The position numbers and the translations under genes are program-made. 63,273 nucleotides of DNA from Leptospira sp. WS92.C1 (lineage in GTDB: Bacteria; Spirochaetota; Leptospiria; Leptospirales; Leptospiraceae), in contig NZ_CP162132.1 in assembly GCF_040833975.1 (NCBI RefSeq), forward strand, positions 1-63,273, in the 5' to 3' direction. The notes below the pieces were generated by a model, which had not been told where the DNA came from, ran no database searches, and saw nothing but the letters and a program-made list of their open reading frames with translations. The first letter of the stretch is position 1. Each line of letters opens with the position of its first letter. Shown here piece after piece: positions 46,806-55,163 of the stretch.

Positions 46806-47108
46806 TCAATACCAATCAGCCAAGTGGTTTCGTTCAAAATCTCGATCTATATCTTTTACATACTGGATTGAATGAACCGGGCAAACGTCTCGGTGAGTAT
46901 AAATCGACAAGAACGACCTCCAAGAACTCATCCCCGAACTTTCCTTCATAGAGACGAGATTGCGAATATCGTCTCCGGAGAGATCGAAAGTCTTCTGGTT
47001 TTGTGAATTATATCTCTCGACATATCGAATGAATTTGTATCGATGCACGAGATTTTGAAGTGTGTTCTGAGAGATCCGCATTGCGATCGCGGCTTCTCGG
47101 AACGTCAT
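46806..47108 (-). CDS. Small DNA-binding (HTH) protein
   Basis: 100 residues from ATG 47108, which overlaps the stop of the membrane gene by ATGA. TFREAAIAMRISQNTLQNLVHRYKFIRYVE is a MerR/excisionase-like helix-turn-helix. The frame extends upstream but that part is a shadow of the membrane gene. Last gene before the packaging transcript, so possibly its activator. Confidence 0.6.
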   Translation of the reverse strand: MTFREAAIAMRISQNTLQNLVHRYKFIRYVERYNSQNQKTFDLSGDDIRNLVSMKESSGMSSWRSFLSIYTHRDVCPVHSIQYVKDIDRDFERNHLADWY

Positions 47109-47263
47109 TCTGGTTTGTTGTTTTTCGTTTGTTTTTGATCGGATGATCTGGGGTTGTTTAAGGGAATATTTCCCAAAGAATAGATGAGAATGAGAGCAAG
47201 CATTCCGAATACGAAAAGACAGGCTCCTAACCAAAAGAAATATATTACTAAGATTCCACTCAT
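47105..47263 (-). CDS. Small one-helix membrane protein, 52 aa
   Basis: ATG 47263, MSGILVIYFFWLGACLFVFGM then LALILIYSLG: one long or two short hydrophobic helices, then a polar Asn/Gln/Lys tail. ATGA overlap with the HTH gene. Possible early lysis-inhibition or exclusion protein; unproven. Confidence 0.6.
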   Translation of the reverse strand: MSGILVIYFFWLGACLFVFGMLALILIYSLGNIPLNNPRSSDQKQTKNNKPE

Positions 47264-47288
47264 TGGATTATAAAACTACCCTCCCACA

Positions 47289-47310
47289 CCTGCGATACAG
47301 AGATCGCAGG
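47289..47310. promoter_or_regulatory. Palindrome between early genes
   Basis: CCTGCGAT-acagag-ATCGCAGG, 8-bp perfect arms, 22 bp downstream of the gene ending at 47333 and 26 bp before the start of the next. Either a terminator without T run or an operator. Confidence 0.45.
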
Positions 47311-47332
47311 GTTCGCGTTTGATTGTTGGTAT

Positions 47333-47563
47333 TTATGCAATCTTTCCGGTCTCTGCAAATTGAGCAAGAATCGGAGCTGCTATTTTTGCAGTTTCTTGGT
47401 CGAACCTGATTCGGTCTCCGTTATCCAATCCGAACCAAGCACTCGCTTTCCCCCCAAGTTCAACGGTCTCTTCGATACTCGAAATTCGTCCTAATGCGTC
47501 TAAGAACTTCGCCTTTTGAAATCCTTTCTGAGTGGTATGGATGTTAATTTGATTTTCTTTCAT
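47333..47563 (-). CDS. Hypothetical phage protein, 76 aa
   Basis: ATGA-coupled to the gene at 47560. KASAWFGLDNGDRIRFDQETAKIAAPILAQFAETG suggests a compact alpha/beta fold. Unknown function. Early transcript. Confidence 0.55.
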   Translation of the reverse strand: MKENQINIHTTQKGFQKAKFLDALGRISSIEETVELGGKASAWFGLDNGDRIRFDQETAKIAAPILAQFAETGKIA

Positions 47564-47973
47564 GCACTTTTACTCCTAATCTGCGCGTTTGTTTGAACTG
47601 AATTTATATCGCTTGCTTTCTTCTTTAGGAGCTGCTGAAAACACTCGTCGCTTTCAGCTCTTGTTTTGTAATCCGGTGAAATCCAACGGATCGGGCACGG
47701 CTTTGGGTCGACGTCAATTGGGTCAAAATCTTTTAGCAGCTCATCGTAACTGACCCATTTTACTTTTTGGTCTTTGTAGCGAACCACCTGATACGATTGA
47801 ATTTCGTCCTGTGCCGAATCGGAAATGAGTGTCGCGATACAAAGTTGTCCGCTCTTTTTTGATCTAACGGTAAAGAACCGACCTCCTTCGAGTAACTTTT
47901 GCATAGCTTCTTTTCGAAAACCCTCTTCCAGAGCTTCAAAAAATTCTTTCGTTAATTTTGAGTCAGGATTCAT
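47560..47973 (-). CDS. Hypothetical phage protein, 137 aa
   Basis: Starts MNPDSKLTKEFFEALEEG. Middle FFTVRSKKSGQLCIATLIS, end with CPIRWISPDYKTRAESDECFQQLLKK. Three Cys. Member of the early, ATGA-coupled gene chain. Unknown. Confidence 0.55.
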   Translation of the reverse strand: MNPDSKLTKEFFEALEEGFRKEAMQKLLEGGRFFTVRSKKSGQLCIATLISDSAQDEIQSYQVVRYKDQKVKWVSYDELLKDFDPIDVDPKPCPIRWISPDYKTRAESDECFQQLLKKKASDINSVQTNAQIRSKSA

Positions 47974-47998
47974 CTGTTACTTTATCTGGCCGTTTTCT

Positions 47999-48229
47999 TT
48001 AAGCGGTGAGAACTTCTCTACGAACACCGGCTTTCGGGATCATGCTGTTTAACTCGTCAAAAATTTCCTGGACATCTTTCAGTTTCAATTTTGGACTTTC
48101 CCACTGTTTGATTTCCCAAGTTCTCTTTAAAGTGTATCCTTGCTGGAAATGCCAGATGATCGATTCTCTCAATTCATTCGTCATATTTTGTTCTCCTTTT
48201 GTTATTTTAAAATGCAGATTTAATTTCAT
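47999..48229 (-). CDS. Hypothetical phage protein, 76 or 61 aa
   Basis: ATG 48229 has AAGGAGG upstream and overlaps the initiator stop (ATGA). An internal ATG 48184 also has AAGGAG at 8 bp. Contains LRESIIWHFQQGYTLKRTWEIKQW, helical. Dual start possible. Unknown function next to replication genes. Confidence 0.5.
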   Translation of the reverse strand: MKLNLHFKITKGEQNMTNELRESIIWHFQQGYTLKRTWEIKQWESPKLKLKDVQEIFDELNSMIPKAGVRREVLTA

Positions 48230-49272
48230 ACGGCCTCCTTTCTAACTCGGCTGTGAAGGACAGGGGTTCCCCTTTCTTCATTCACAAACTTGTCATAGAT
48301 CATTCTGAGAGATTCTGGTAGTTCATCCGGGGTTAAAACATTGCGGATGATTCCCATTGAGCTTCTGGTCAGTTTCGTGGACGCCCAATCTTCGAAAGAG
48401 TCATACGAAGGCTTTGTAATCTCTCTTTGCTTGGCGGCTGATAGAGGGGCCGATTCTTTTTTAATCTGGACCACATTCGAATCCGGCAAACGCTGTAAGG
48501 CCTCATAAGTATTTTTGATATGGTCTTTGTACGAGTAGGCGGATGAAATATTGATGGGTCGCGATTGCCAAAAAGTATCGGTCTCAAACTTTTTAGATCT
48601 TCTGATAAAGATCAGTTTTTGAATCATTTCAAGGACCACTTTCGGACTATGATTTTTTTGAAAACTTTCCCATTGCAAAAGTTTCAATTTTTCTTTCTCT
48701 GGTACGTGATCGTATTCTCCCCAATCACGCAGGATTAGATCCTTCGCTTTGTCCGAAACGTTCAACCAACTCAGCTCGTCGGATTGCGAGAGAGACTCCT
48801 TTTCTATCTCTTTCTTATGTTCTTCTTTTATTCCTTTAATATCTCCTCCATATTCTGTGGAGTGCATACATTCCTTATCCTGAGGGGTGGTATCCACGAT
48901 TTGTGGATTGTTGGTCATAATTTGGGGAGTGGGTTCGACTTCTTGTGGGGTGGCTTCTGTAATTGTTTGGGGAGTGGGTTTTTTCACATTCGCATACATG
49001 ACCCGCTCGGTTCCATTTTTGGTTTTTGTAAGGTGAACCCGGATGACGCCTTTCCTCGCCATGCGGGAAATTGCTTCTGAAATTGCTTTTTCAGATTTTT
49101 CCATTTTCTTTGCGAAATATGCGTTGCTCGCCGTACAACCTTTATTTCGTTTCGAGAGGTGAAAGACCATGGAATAGAGAATTTTTTCCTGATCAGTAAG
49201 CCCAAGTCCACTCACGACCTCAAAATCTATCCACGTCCCGGACCTACGTTTTTTTCCGATCACTTCGCTCAT
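48226..49272 (-). CDS. Replication initiator-like winged-helix protein (paralog of 56153)
   Basis: 348 residues. Winged helix at 25-95 (LTDQEKILYSMVFHLSKRNKGCTASNAYFAKKM, AISEAISRMARKGVIRV), a Pro/Gln linker with repeated TPQ, then a domain with FWQSRPINISSAYSYKDHIKNTY. The same architecture and block (FWASMPVNIASTFSYMDQIRNTY) occur in the plasmid Rep at 56153. Probably the lytic replication initiator. No loader gene adjoins it. Confidence 0.75.
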   Translation of the reverse strand: MSEVIGKKRRSGTWIDFEVVSGLGLTDQEKILYSMVFHLSKRNKGCTASNAYFAKKMEKSEKAISEAISRMARKGVIRVHLTKTKNGTERVMYANVKKPTPQTITEATPQEVEPTPQIMTNNPQIVDTTPQDKECMHSTEYGGDIKGIKEEHKKEIEKESLSQSDELSWLNVSDKAKDLILRDWGEYDHVPEKEKLKLLQWESFQKNHSPKVVLEMIQKLIFIRRSKKFETDTFWQSRPINISSAYSYKDHIKNTYEALQRLPDSNVVQIKKESAPLSAAKQREITKPSYDSFEDWASTKLTRSSMGIIRNVLTPDELPESLRMIYDKFVNEERGTPVLHSRVRKEAV

Positions 49273-49697
49273 ATATGATCCGCTACTTCATGAGCGAGGC
49301 TGTCGGGTTGGTCTTCTTGATGCGCGTTACATTTTGGACAGACGAGTAACGTGTCCTTTCTGTGAACGAAATCTTTTTCACACTCACAGTCCCAAAACGC
49401 CTCGTGAAACTCCAAAGCCTGAAAAGAACTGTCTGGTTTCTCTTCCGGAATCTCTTGAAAAATTTTGTAGAACTTTCTTTCTAAGTTGGAGCTGGGAAGG
49501 AGGATCGAAAAACAATTTAGGAAGTTTTCTAACCTTTCAAGACTATCAGTCACGAGTCCGATTTTTCCAAATCGCCAAACTACAACAACCTCTCCGACGT
49601 TTATACTCATCCCGTCGGGACTACTAAACTGATCCGGTTCCTTTGTTTCAAAAAAATCGTAAAACTTGAGTAGTTTGTAAATAGGCTCTTTTTGCAT
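49269..49697 (-). CDS. Hypothetical phage protein with C-terminal zinc-finger-like motif
   Basis: 142 residues from ATG 49697, ribosome site GGGAG. MQKEPIYKLLKFYDFF start. The tail CECEKDF then LLVCPKCNAHQED gives four Cys in CxC and CxxC pairs, a probable zinc ribbon. ATGA overlap with the initiator. Probably a DNA-binding early protein. Confidence 0.6.
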   Translation of the reverse strand: MQKEPIYKLLKFYDFFETKEPDQFSSPDGMSINVGEVVVVWRFGKIGLVTDSLERLENFLNCFSILLPSSNLERKFYKIFQEIPEEKPDSSFQALEFHEAFWDCECEKDFVHRKDTLLVCPKCNAHQEDQPDSLAHEVADHI

Positions 49698-49705
49698 GAC
49701 TCTCC

Positions 49706-49861
49706 CTACCTGTTCCCAACACGAGCCTGAACAAAAAAGTTCTCCGCTCCGCGTTTGTTTGCTTTCTTTGGAATCTGGTTGGCAAAGGTGAGAGCATTTC
49801 GCTCCCTCCTTTCTCTTTGGTATGCCTGGATCCTTTCTTTGATTTTTTGTAGGAGTTTCAT
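49706..49861 (-). CDS. Very basic small protein, 51 aa
   Basis: ATG 49861 overlaps the nuclease gene stop (ATGA), to TAG at 49706. MKLLQKIKERIQAYQRERRE then KKANKRGAENFF: strongly basic, helical. The longer frames reported over this stretch are out of phase. Possible nucleic-acid-binding or protein-inhibitor role. Confidence 0.6.
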   Translation of the reverse strand: MKLLQKIKERIQAYQRERRERNALTFANQIPKKANKRGAENFFVQARVGNR

Positions 49862-50697
49862 GCCGCGAACCTCCAATACTGTTTCGCGACTGCGATGTCC
49901 TCTTCATCCCAAAGGTAGTGGTCATAATTTGGAAATACAGATTCAATGATTTCACCGACTGAATTTGTATTCATTAGGAGCCTTCTAATTGCGCGAGCTG
50001 CCATACGATAATCATCCACGAGAGATTCAATATCGGAGCTTGGAATTTCGAATTTTTTGAATCCTTCGTGTGATTTATTTTTGGTAGGTTTTCCGAGATA
50101 AATAATCTCTGCGGGTAGAGAGAGTGCCTTACACTGCAAAGCAACCTGTCTACTCACTGAGTCCTTTAATTCACTCGGGAAACTCTTCGCGGTTTTGAGT
50201 TCTATGATTTTATCGGGAATCAAAAAATCAAGGTATCCGATCGCTGGAATTTCGATTCCTAAATCGATTTCAAATTTCTTTTGAAATACGGCGGTTTGAA
50301 TTTCTTTGAAGTAGTCATATCCGGCCCGGATAGAAGGCTCGATATACGAAAATTCTTTGTCCCGTTTTTCAGTATATTTCTCGGAGACCTCTCCTTCCCT
50401 TTCGAAAAGAAAATCTTTTTCCATTTCTTCAAAAACTCGATTACCCGATATCACTGCGTCTTCAACAGTGTATTCCGATCCGGCCATATTCGAAAGGACC
50501 ACGTTTTTCATCGCATTCTCGATCGCGCTCCCCCTCCACAGAGCAGGGCCTGATCCTTTGTGTTTGAGGATATATTTCAAAACCCATTTCGCGGGATCCG
50601 TGATATATTCGTTCAGCGCAGACGCGGATAAATGTTCTATTTGGTAGTGGTCGAGTTTTTCTCTAAGTTTATTGGATTTGCGGATAACAGGGTACAT
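49858..50697 (-). CDS. PD-(D/E)xK exonuclease (RecB/lambda-Exo class)
   Basis: 279 residues. YLDFLIPDKIIELKTAKSF gives the Asp and Glu-x-Lys of the core. LSASALNEYITDPAKW and WRGSAIENAM fit the PF12705/YqaJ-like nuclease N-terminus with a His/Glu metal ligand upstream. It shares one base with the Bet gene, making a two-component recombinase: resection plus annealing. Confidence 0.8.
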   Translation of the reverse strand: MYPVIRKSNKLREKLDHYQIEHLSASALNEYITDPAKWVLKYILKHKGSGPALWRGSAIENAMKNVVLSNMAGSEYTVEDAVISGNRVFEEMEKDFLFEREGEVSEKYTEKRDKEFSYIEPSIRAGYDYFKEIQTAVFQKKFEIDLGIEIPAIGYLDFLIPDKIIELKTAKSFPSELKDSVSRQVALQCKALSLPAEIIYLGKPTKNKSHEGFKKFEIPSSDIESLVDDYRMAARAIRRLLMNTNSVGEIIESVFPNYDHYLWDEEDIAVAKQYWRFAA

Positions 50698-51644
50698 CAG
50701 AATAGATCCTCCTCGTTTTCCACGCCAAGAGCTTTTAGTGTGGCTTCGAATTCCGCAATCCCGTCGTTATACAGTTTTGCCTTTCCTTCTTTTTCAAACT
50801 CCCCCTTCATTCCTTCCCATAGCTTTTTCACAGACTCAATTTTCCTTTTCTTTTCCTCCGTAGTCATCGAGGAGATAAGAGTCTTATTAAGCCAAGACTT
50901 GGTATCGGAGAACTTCGCTTCTAAAGTTTTTGGTTCTTTTCCTTTTTTTGATGAACTGGGGATAAGATTTTTTGAAGGAGTAGCTTCAATAACCGGAGGT
51001 TGCGGTATGAGAGTAATCGTCGTTTCCGTGTTTGTTGGAGACTCTGGTATTTGATTTTCAGAGATCGGGAATTCTTCCAGCGTATAAAGACCCGAGGTTT
51101 CGTTCGGGAAGGCTTTCCTTAGGCCTAACGATTCCGCGCATTTTGCAAGCTGGTTGTCTCCCATCTTGTTCCACATGGAATTTGGTTTTCCATCTGAATT
51201 TTTCTGAACATACGCATCATACCGAGCAACTGCAAAAAGTGGCTCTGAAAAATCCTTTCTTAGAATTCCAATTTTCGCGGCTACCGGCGGTTCTTTTTTT
51301 AACCATACATCAAACCAAGCTCCGTCCTCCCCACACCACCAAGGACCAAGCTGACCTGCGTATTTTTCCGTTCTATGGGCTATCAATCGAAATCCGTCGA
51401 TTGATGTTTGAACTTGCATTACATGTCGCTTTTCAGTCGAGTCCCAACGTTTGATTGCGTATATCTGGCGGCTAAAAGGATCGAGTCCTGTTCTCTTACA
51501 CTGGATTAAGAAAAGTTGCAATTCGTCGTCTGTGGTTCCTTTCGCGACTGTTCTTTTCAGGAGATCAATTTGTTCTTTTGTAAAATGATTTGATTTTACA
51601 ATATTTATTTCCGAAGAAGGTTCTTTAACAAGGACAGCGGTCAT
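50697..51644 (-). CDS. bet: Single-strand annealing protein, Bet family
   Basis: 315 residues. [38 protein letters not shown] and [19 protein letters not shown] are Bet/RecT hallmark blocks. The C-terminal third is Pro/Lys/Glu-rich and variable. It anneals homologous strands with its nuclease partner. Useful for phage recombination and circularisation. Confidence 0.9.
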   Translation of the reverse strand: MTAVLVKEPSSEINIVKSNHFTKEQIDLLKRTVAKGTTDDELQLFLIQCKRTGLDPFSRQIYAIKRWDSTEKRHVMQVQTSIDGFRLIAHRTEKYAGQLGPWWCGEDGAWFDVWLKKEPPVAAKIGILRKDFSEPLFAVARYDAYVQKNSDGKPNSMWNKMGDNQLAKCAESLGLRKAFPNETSGLYTLEEFPISENQIPESPTNTETTITLIPQPPVIEATPSKNLIPSSSKKGKEPKTLEAKFSDTKSWLNKTLISSMTTEEKKRKIESVKKLWEGMKGEFEKEGKAKLYNDGIAEFEATLKALGVENEEDLF

Positions 51645-51862
51645 ACACCCTCCCCTTCCAGAATCTCGTCAGCTAATTTCTCAATTCTTTTTTCCAAGAA
51701 CTCCAAGTGTTTTACGATCCTAAACGCGTTTGTAAATCCGTGATTTCTTAAAATACCAACTTTCTCTCTCTCGTTTGGTTCATGTCCGTGCCTTATCCTA
51801 AACGTTTTATACGCGAGCTTCGCTTCGAGAGCGACTTGCCCGACTACTTTGTCTCGATCCAT
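51641..51862 (-). CDS. First gene of the early operon, 73 aa
   Basis: GGAGTAAAGATCAA precedes ATG 51862. [32 protein letters not shown] start, coiled helical end. ATGA overlap with bet. Unknown. Its message should start near 52124, giving a leader of about 260 nt. Confidence 0.6.
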   Translation of the reverse strand: MDRDKVVGQVALEAKLAYKTFRIRHGHEPNEREKVGILRNHGFTNAFRIVKHLEFLEKRIEKLADEILEGEGV

Positions 51863-51953
51863 TTGATCTTTACTCCATTACAAAAATTTGATTGACTTTT
51901 TTGAAACAGCGGTAAACTCTTGAATCAGGTTACGATTTAATTGTTTACCAACC

Positions 51954-51978
51954 AGCCCGGCGCCAACCGGGCTTTTTT
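51954..51978 (+). terminator. Strong intrinsic terminator on the plus strand, antisense to the early leader
   Basis: AGCCCGG-CGCCAA-CCGGGCT followed by six Ts. No plus-strand gene lies upstream for 29 kb. 5' of it, GGTAAAC (51911-51917) pairs with GTTTACC (51943-51949), making a two-stem RNA. This suggests a short plus-strand regulatory RNA. Confidence 0.75.
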
Positions 51979-52131
51979 GTTTCTTCACTCCTTCTTTTTC
52001 GCTTTTATTAAAAAATCTGAGGGGATTTTTTCTTAAAAGATTATTAGCAGTGGTCCCTTTAACTACTTGCATATTTATCCTACTCGAAAGATACTTCCCT
52101 TAGATTCGATTTCTGAGAATAATAGAGACAC

Positions 52132-52158
52132 ATTATACGCTTAAAGCGTATTTGTCAA
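52132..52158 (-). promoter_or_regulatory. Early promoter with repressor operator in its spacer
   Basis: On the minus strand: consensus -35 TTGACA (52158-52153), 15-bp spacer, consensus -10 TATAAT (52137-52132). ATACGCTT-A-AAGCGTAT (52135-52151), a perfect 17-bp palindrome, fills the spacer and touches the -10. A bound repressor would block RNA polymerase. It drives the 30-kb minus-strand block. Confidence 0.8.
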
Positions 52159-52172
52159 GCGGGATTTATTGT

Positions 52173-52577
52173 ATGGATAAACGGGAAAAAAGTCCGGGAG
52201 AAAGACTTTCAGAGGCTTTGGCATTTTTAGGGTTAACACAGGCGCAGTTCACTGAGAAGTTTGAAGGGAGCCCTACTCAGCAGACAATCAGCAAATATAT
52301 AAGCGGAAAATTAGAAATCCCGTTAATATTCGCCTTAGCTATCGAAACGGTTTGCAAAATTTCTCACAAATGGCTTCTTTTTGGAAAAGGGAAAATGTTC
52401 ATCGTCGAGTCGGATCAAAAAGGTCAAATGGAGATTCTGAGTAAGGAAACGGAATTTTTTCGAAACATTAACAATACGAAAGGACTCCGGCCTATGATCG
52501 AAGACTTCCTACTCCTCCCGACCAACGATCAGGAAATGATTCGAAACATGGTAAAAAATCTAAAGAGCAAGCTCTGA
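52173..52577 (+). CDS. Phage CI-like repressor
   Basis: 134 residues from ATG 52173. HTH at about 15-50 (LGLTQAQFTEKFEGSPTQQTISKYIS), then SHKWLLFGKGKMF and a helical tail with IEDFLLLPTNDQEMIRNMV. No S24 domain. Start lies just past the operator palindrome; a TTG at 52152 inside the promoter is an alternative. Binding would silence the early operon: the lysogeny master switch (inferred). Confidence 0.8.
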   Translation: MDKREKSPGERLSEALAFLGLTQAQFTEKFEGSPTQQTISKYISGKLEIPLIFALAIETVCKISHKWLLFGKGKMFIVESDQKGQMEILSKETEFFRNINNTKGLRPMIEDFLLLPTNDQEMIRNMVKNLKSKL

Positions 52578-52727
52578 TCCATGCTAATGTGACATTATTC
52601 AATACGAAGCGAATCACCTTGGTATTGATTTAAAATTCCAAACTCTTCTAAAAAAATACATTTTATACGTACGATCTTGACTCCTTTTGTCCGGTGTGAG
52701 AAATAGGATACCATACATATATTTAGT

Positions 52728-52886
52728 ATGGTGATTGCGTTGGATATTGAAACAAAAAAAGAGGTTCTCCGGAAGTTGATTCTGGATTTCGTTCACGAAC
52801 TCTATTTTGGAGAACAGGACTTTGATGATGTAATTGAAGATCAGGTCCGACTTTTGAACGTCTTATTGGAGGAAAAATCAAAGTGA
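52728..52886 (+). CDS. Small acidic protein, 52 aa
   Basis: ATG 52728 to TGA 52884. MVIALDIETKKEVLRKLILD and EQDFDDVIEDQVRLLNVLLEE: helical and acidic. CCATAC (52711-52716) and GTATGG (52726-52731) form an inverted repeat over the start. TTGACT lies upstream at 52677. Possible antirepressor or transcription helper; unproven. Confidence 0.5.
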   Translation: MVIALDIETKKEVLRKLILDFVHELYFGEQDFDDVIEDQVRLLNVLLEEKSK

Positions 52887-52934
52887 ATAAAAAAATTTAC
52901 AACAGTATGCCATGCTTTTGAATCTCGAGGAAAA

Positions 52935-52957
52935 ACCGGGGCTTATTCAGCCCCGGT
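52935..52957 (-). terminator. Intrinsic terminator of the small basic gene at 52963
   Basis: ACCGGGGC-ttattca-GCCCCGGT: 8-bp arms, five Ts on the minus strand directly after. Five bases past the stop. Confidence 0.8.
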
Positions 52958-52962
52958 AAAAC

Positions 52963-53130
52963 TTAACGCTTTCGACCGAATGGCCATGCCTTGTAGCCAT
53001 ATTCGGACGCAATCATTCTCTTTCCGGTTAAATAATGTGTATATTCTGTTACCCAGATTATACCAGTCGCCAACTCGGAACTGTTTTCTCGTTTTTTTTG
53101 CGAACTTCTTCGCGATTTTGGTTTGGACAT
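52963..53130 (-). CDS. Small basic protein, 55 aa
   Basis: ATG 53130 with AGGGGG ribosome site. MSKPKSRRSSQKKRENSSEL is highly basic, followed by IIWVTEYTHYLTGKRMIASEYGYKAW. Own terminator downstream. Resembles small nucleic-acid-binding prophage proteins of unknown role. Confidence 0.65.
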   Translation of the reverse strand: MSKPKSRRSSQKKRENSSELATGIIWVTEYTHYLTGKRMIASEYGYKAWPFGRKR

Positions 53131-53255
53131 TGAAGTCCCCCTAAGTTTTATTAGGAGGCTTTTCGAGATTGACAAATAGCGTAATATTGTTTATCTTTGA
53201 TTTGCTATAACAAAACACTATTAATCAACCTCCCGATAGCCTCGGGATCGGTTCT

Positions 53256-53867
53256 TTAAAACAACCCTTCAGGCCTAAACGAAGGGTCTTTTTTTAACTC
53301 CTTCAGGACATTCTTAATTCTAATCGATGCGGCGATATCGGAAACGCCAAATTCAAAAGAAATTTCCGTTTCGGGAAAAAAATTATTCTCAGTTAAAATT
53401 TTCCTCACCTGGTCAAAAGGCATTAGAAACGCAGCTGCAAATTCGTTTGCTTGCCACTCGGGATCTTTAAATGCCTCGATGTTCCCTCTATTCAATTTTA
53501 CGATTTCCTTTTGCTCATATAATCTATTAGTCATTTGCCGATCATGCAAAACGACATGACCCAACTCATGTGCAACCGTAAACAAGCAAGACGAATTCCC
53601 GGCAGATGCCCCTTCATAGGTTTCTTCCGAAAGGACAAGTTCTCTCTCAACAAACTCTGTATAACCTTTAAGCCCAGACTGCATAGATTCAGTTCGCCAT
53701 TCATAATTATACAATTTCTTTAGATAACCAAATTCCAAAATATCCATAATTGGAATTGGATAACTCATCTTAAGCCCGGCACTATCTACTCTCTCCCGAA
53801 AAATGTCTGCCGCTCTATTGACATCTTTTCGGGATAATGCTTTCACAATAGGAACCTTGAAATCCAT
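53256..53867 (-). CDS. ImmA/IrrE-type metallopeptidase
   Basis: 203 residues from ATG 53867 (TGATG overlap). AHELGHVVLH is the HExxH zinc motif and EWQANEFAAAFLMPFDQV the third-ligand block. In ICEBs1, ImmA cuts the repressor ImmR to release excision. Here the repressor gene lies directly upstream with GGAGGG inside its end, so the pair is translationally coupled. Confidence 0.85.
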   Translation of the reverse strand: MDFKVPIVKALSRKDVNRAADIFRERVDSAGLKMSYPIPIMDILEFGYLKKLYNYEWRTESMQSGLKGYTEFVERELVLSEETYEGASAGNSSCLFTVAHELGHVVLHDRQMTNRLYEQKEIVKLNRGNIEAFKDPEWQANEFAAAFLMPFDQVRKILTENNFFPETEISFEFGVSDIAASIRIKNVLKELKKDPSFRPEGLF

Positions 53868-54226
53868 CAACCCTCCTTCATATCCACTAAAAATTTTGAT
53901 ATTTTTACAGCGTCTTCCTCGCTGATATCTTTCCAAACTCTCGCCATCTTTAATGCGAGTTGCGATTTTTCAGAACTTGAATCGCTTACATCGAACTCCG
54001 CTTTTTTTCTATATTGTATCGATTTCTCCTTCAAGTCCTCAAATGTGATTTGTAGTTTTTCGCTTATTAACGCGAGCTTCTCATCAGATGGTGGATTTCG
54101 CCTGCCCAATTCAATGTCAGAAAGATAAACTGAACTAATTTCCAAAACTTTAGCCAATTCGTTTAATCTAACTTTAGCGCGTTCGCGGTTCTCCCTTAAG
54201 AAACTACCAAATACATTGGTGCTCAT
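53867..54226 (-). CDS. XRE repressor, ImmR-like
   Basis: 119 residues from ATG 54226 (GGGGGA upstream). FGSFLRENRERAKVRLNELAKVLEISSVYLSDIELGRRNPP is an XRE HTH. The C-terminal end is probably the substrate of the adjacent peptidase. A 22-bp palindrome lies 21 bp upstream. Divergent from parA across 214 bp, so it may also regulate the replicon. Confidence 0.8.
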   Translation of the reverse strand: MSTNVFGSFLRENRERAKVRLNELAKVLEISSVYLSDIELGRRNPPSDEKLALISEKLQITFEDLKEKSIQYRKKAEFDVSDSSSEKSQLALKMARVWKDISEEDAVKISKFLVDMKEG

Positions 54227-54246
54227 TTTTGTTCCCCCAAATATGC

Positions 54247-54268
54247 TTATTAGCAAGTTAGCTAATAA
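54247..54268. promoter_or_regulatory. Operator of the ImmR-like repressor
   Basis: TTATTAGC-AAGTTA-GCTAATAA, perfect 8-bp arms with 6-bp spacer, centred 31 bp upstream of the repressor ATG in the parA-divergent region. Confidence 0.7.
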
Positions 54269-54440
54269 TATTATTTTTGCAACCCTTTTTCTTCTATTTA
54301 TATATTTTATTTCGATTTGAGAAAATATTAATAAAATTTTGAATTTGTAAAATTTCTCATTTCGAACAGATTTCAATTTTCAACATTCCAAATAAAATTC
54401 CGCTTCCGTTTTATCTTACTTATTTTCATTCTTATTTTAG

Positions 54441-55163
54441 ATGAAAATAATTACAGTCGCGTCTATGAAAGGTGGCGTTGGAAAAACAACAATTGATGCT
54501 TTTCTTTCCCAAGCATTTGCCGCTTTAGGTAAAAAAGTTCTAACAATAGATATGGACCCAAACAACAACCTTACAGATTATTTTCTGAGAGATGTTTCAA
54601 TTGATGATATTTCTTCAAAGAACGTAAGACATGTACTAACAGGTCGAGTTGAAGCTATCGAATCAATTTATAAAACTCAATTTGATGTAGATTGCATTCC
54701 GGCTACTCCAAAGCTTGCCAGCATAAATTCAGAATTAAATAACGATTTTGGATCAGTTTTGGTATTTGAAAAATCATTACGCTCTCTTACGTATGATTTC
54801 ATTATATTGGACAGTCCGCCTGCGGACTGTTTTGAGTTAAGGACAAGTCTTTATGTTTCTGATATCGTATTATGCCCGATTTCATATTCACGTTGGACAC
54901 TTCAGGGATTTGAAATCCTGGAAGACATGATTGCGACTAATAGAAAAGCAGGAAAACAAACCAAATCAATCTGCGTCCCCTCTAATGTTTCCCCTAAAAA
55001 ATCCGAAGGCATCCTTGATATAGGATCTGAAATTCCTATATCAGACACTCACATTTCTCGAAACGAAGGGCTTGAAAACGCTGTGACCTTAGGCACCAAG
55101 ATAAAAACAAATTCTATCGCCTGGAATCAATTTATAGAATTAGCGAAAGAGTTATCCATATGA
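54441..55163 (+). CDS. parA: ParA-family partition ATPase
   Basis: 240 residues, small ParA (type Ib-like size). MKGGVGKTTIDAF is the deviant Walker A (8-22), DMDPNNNLTDYF the A' box, ILDSPPADC Walker B. ATPase-driven segregation of low-copy DNA. Overlaps the next gene by 4 bp. Confidence 0.9.
   Translation: MKIITVASMKGGVGKTTIDAFLSQAFAALGKKVLTIDMDPNNNLTDYFLRDVSIDDISSKNVRHVLTGRVEAIESIYKTQFDVDCIPATPKLASINSELNNDFGSVLVFEKSLRSLTYDFIILDSPPADCFELRTSLYVSDIVLCPISYSRWTLQGFEILEDMIATNRKAGKQTKSICVPSNVSPKKSEGILDIGSEIPISDTHISRNEGLENAVTLGTKIKTNSIAWNQFIELAKELSI

Noticed and set aside
47109..47234. N-terminal extension of the HTH protein to 47234
   Set aside because: The stretch is coded in another frame by the small membrane protein, whose stop overlaps the chosen ATG.
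51878..52072. 64-codon minus-strand open frame upstream of the early operon
   Set aside because: It translates through the GC-rich terminator hairpin, has no ribosome site, and looks like leader sequence.
52614..52796. 60-codon minus-strand frame
   Set aside because: Overlaps the better supported small plus-strand gene at 52728 and has no ribosome site.
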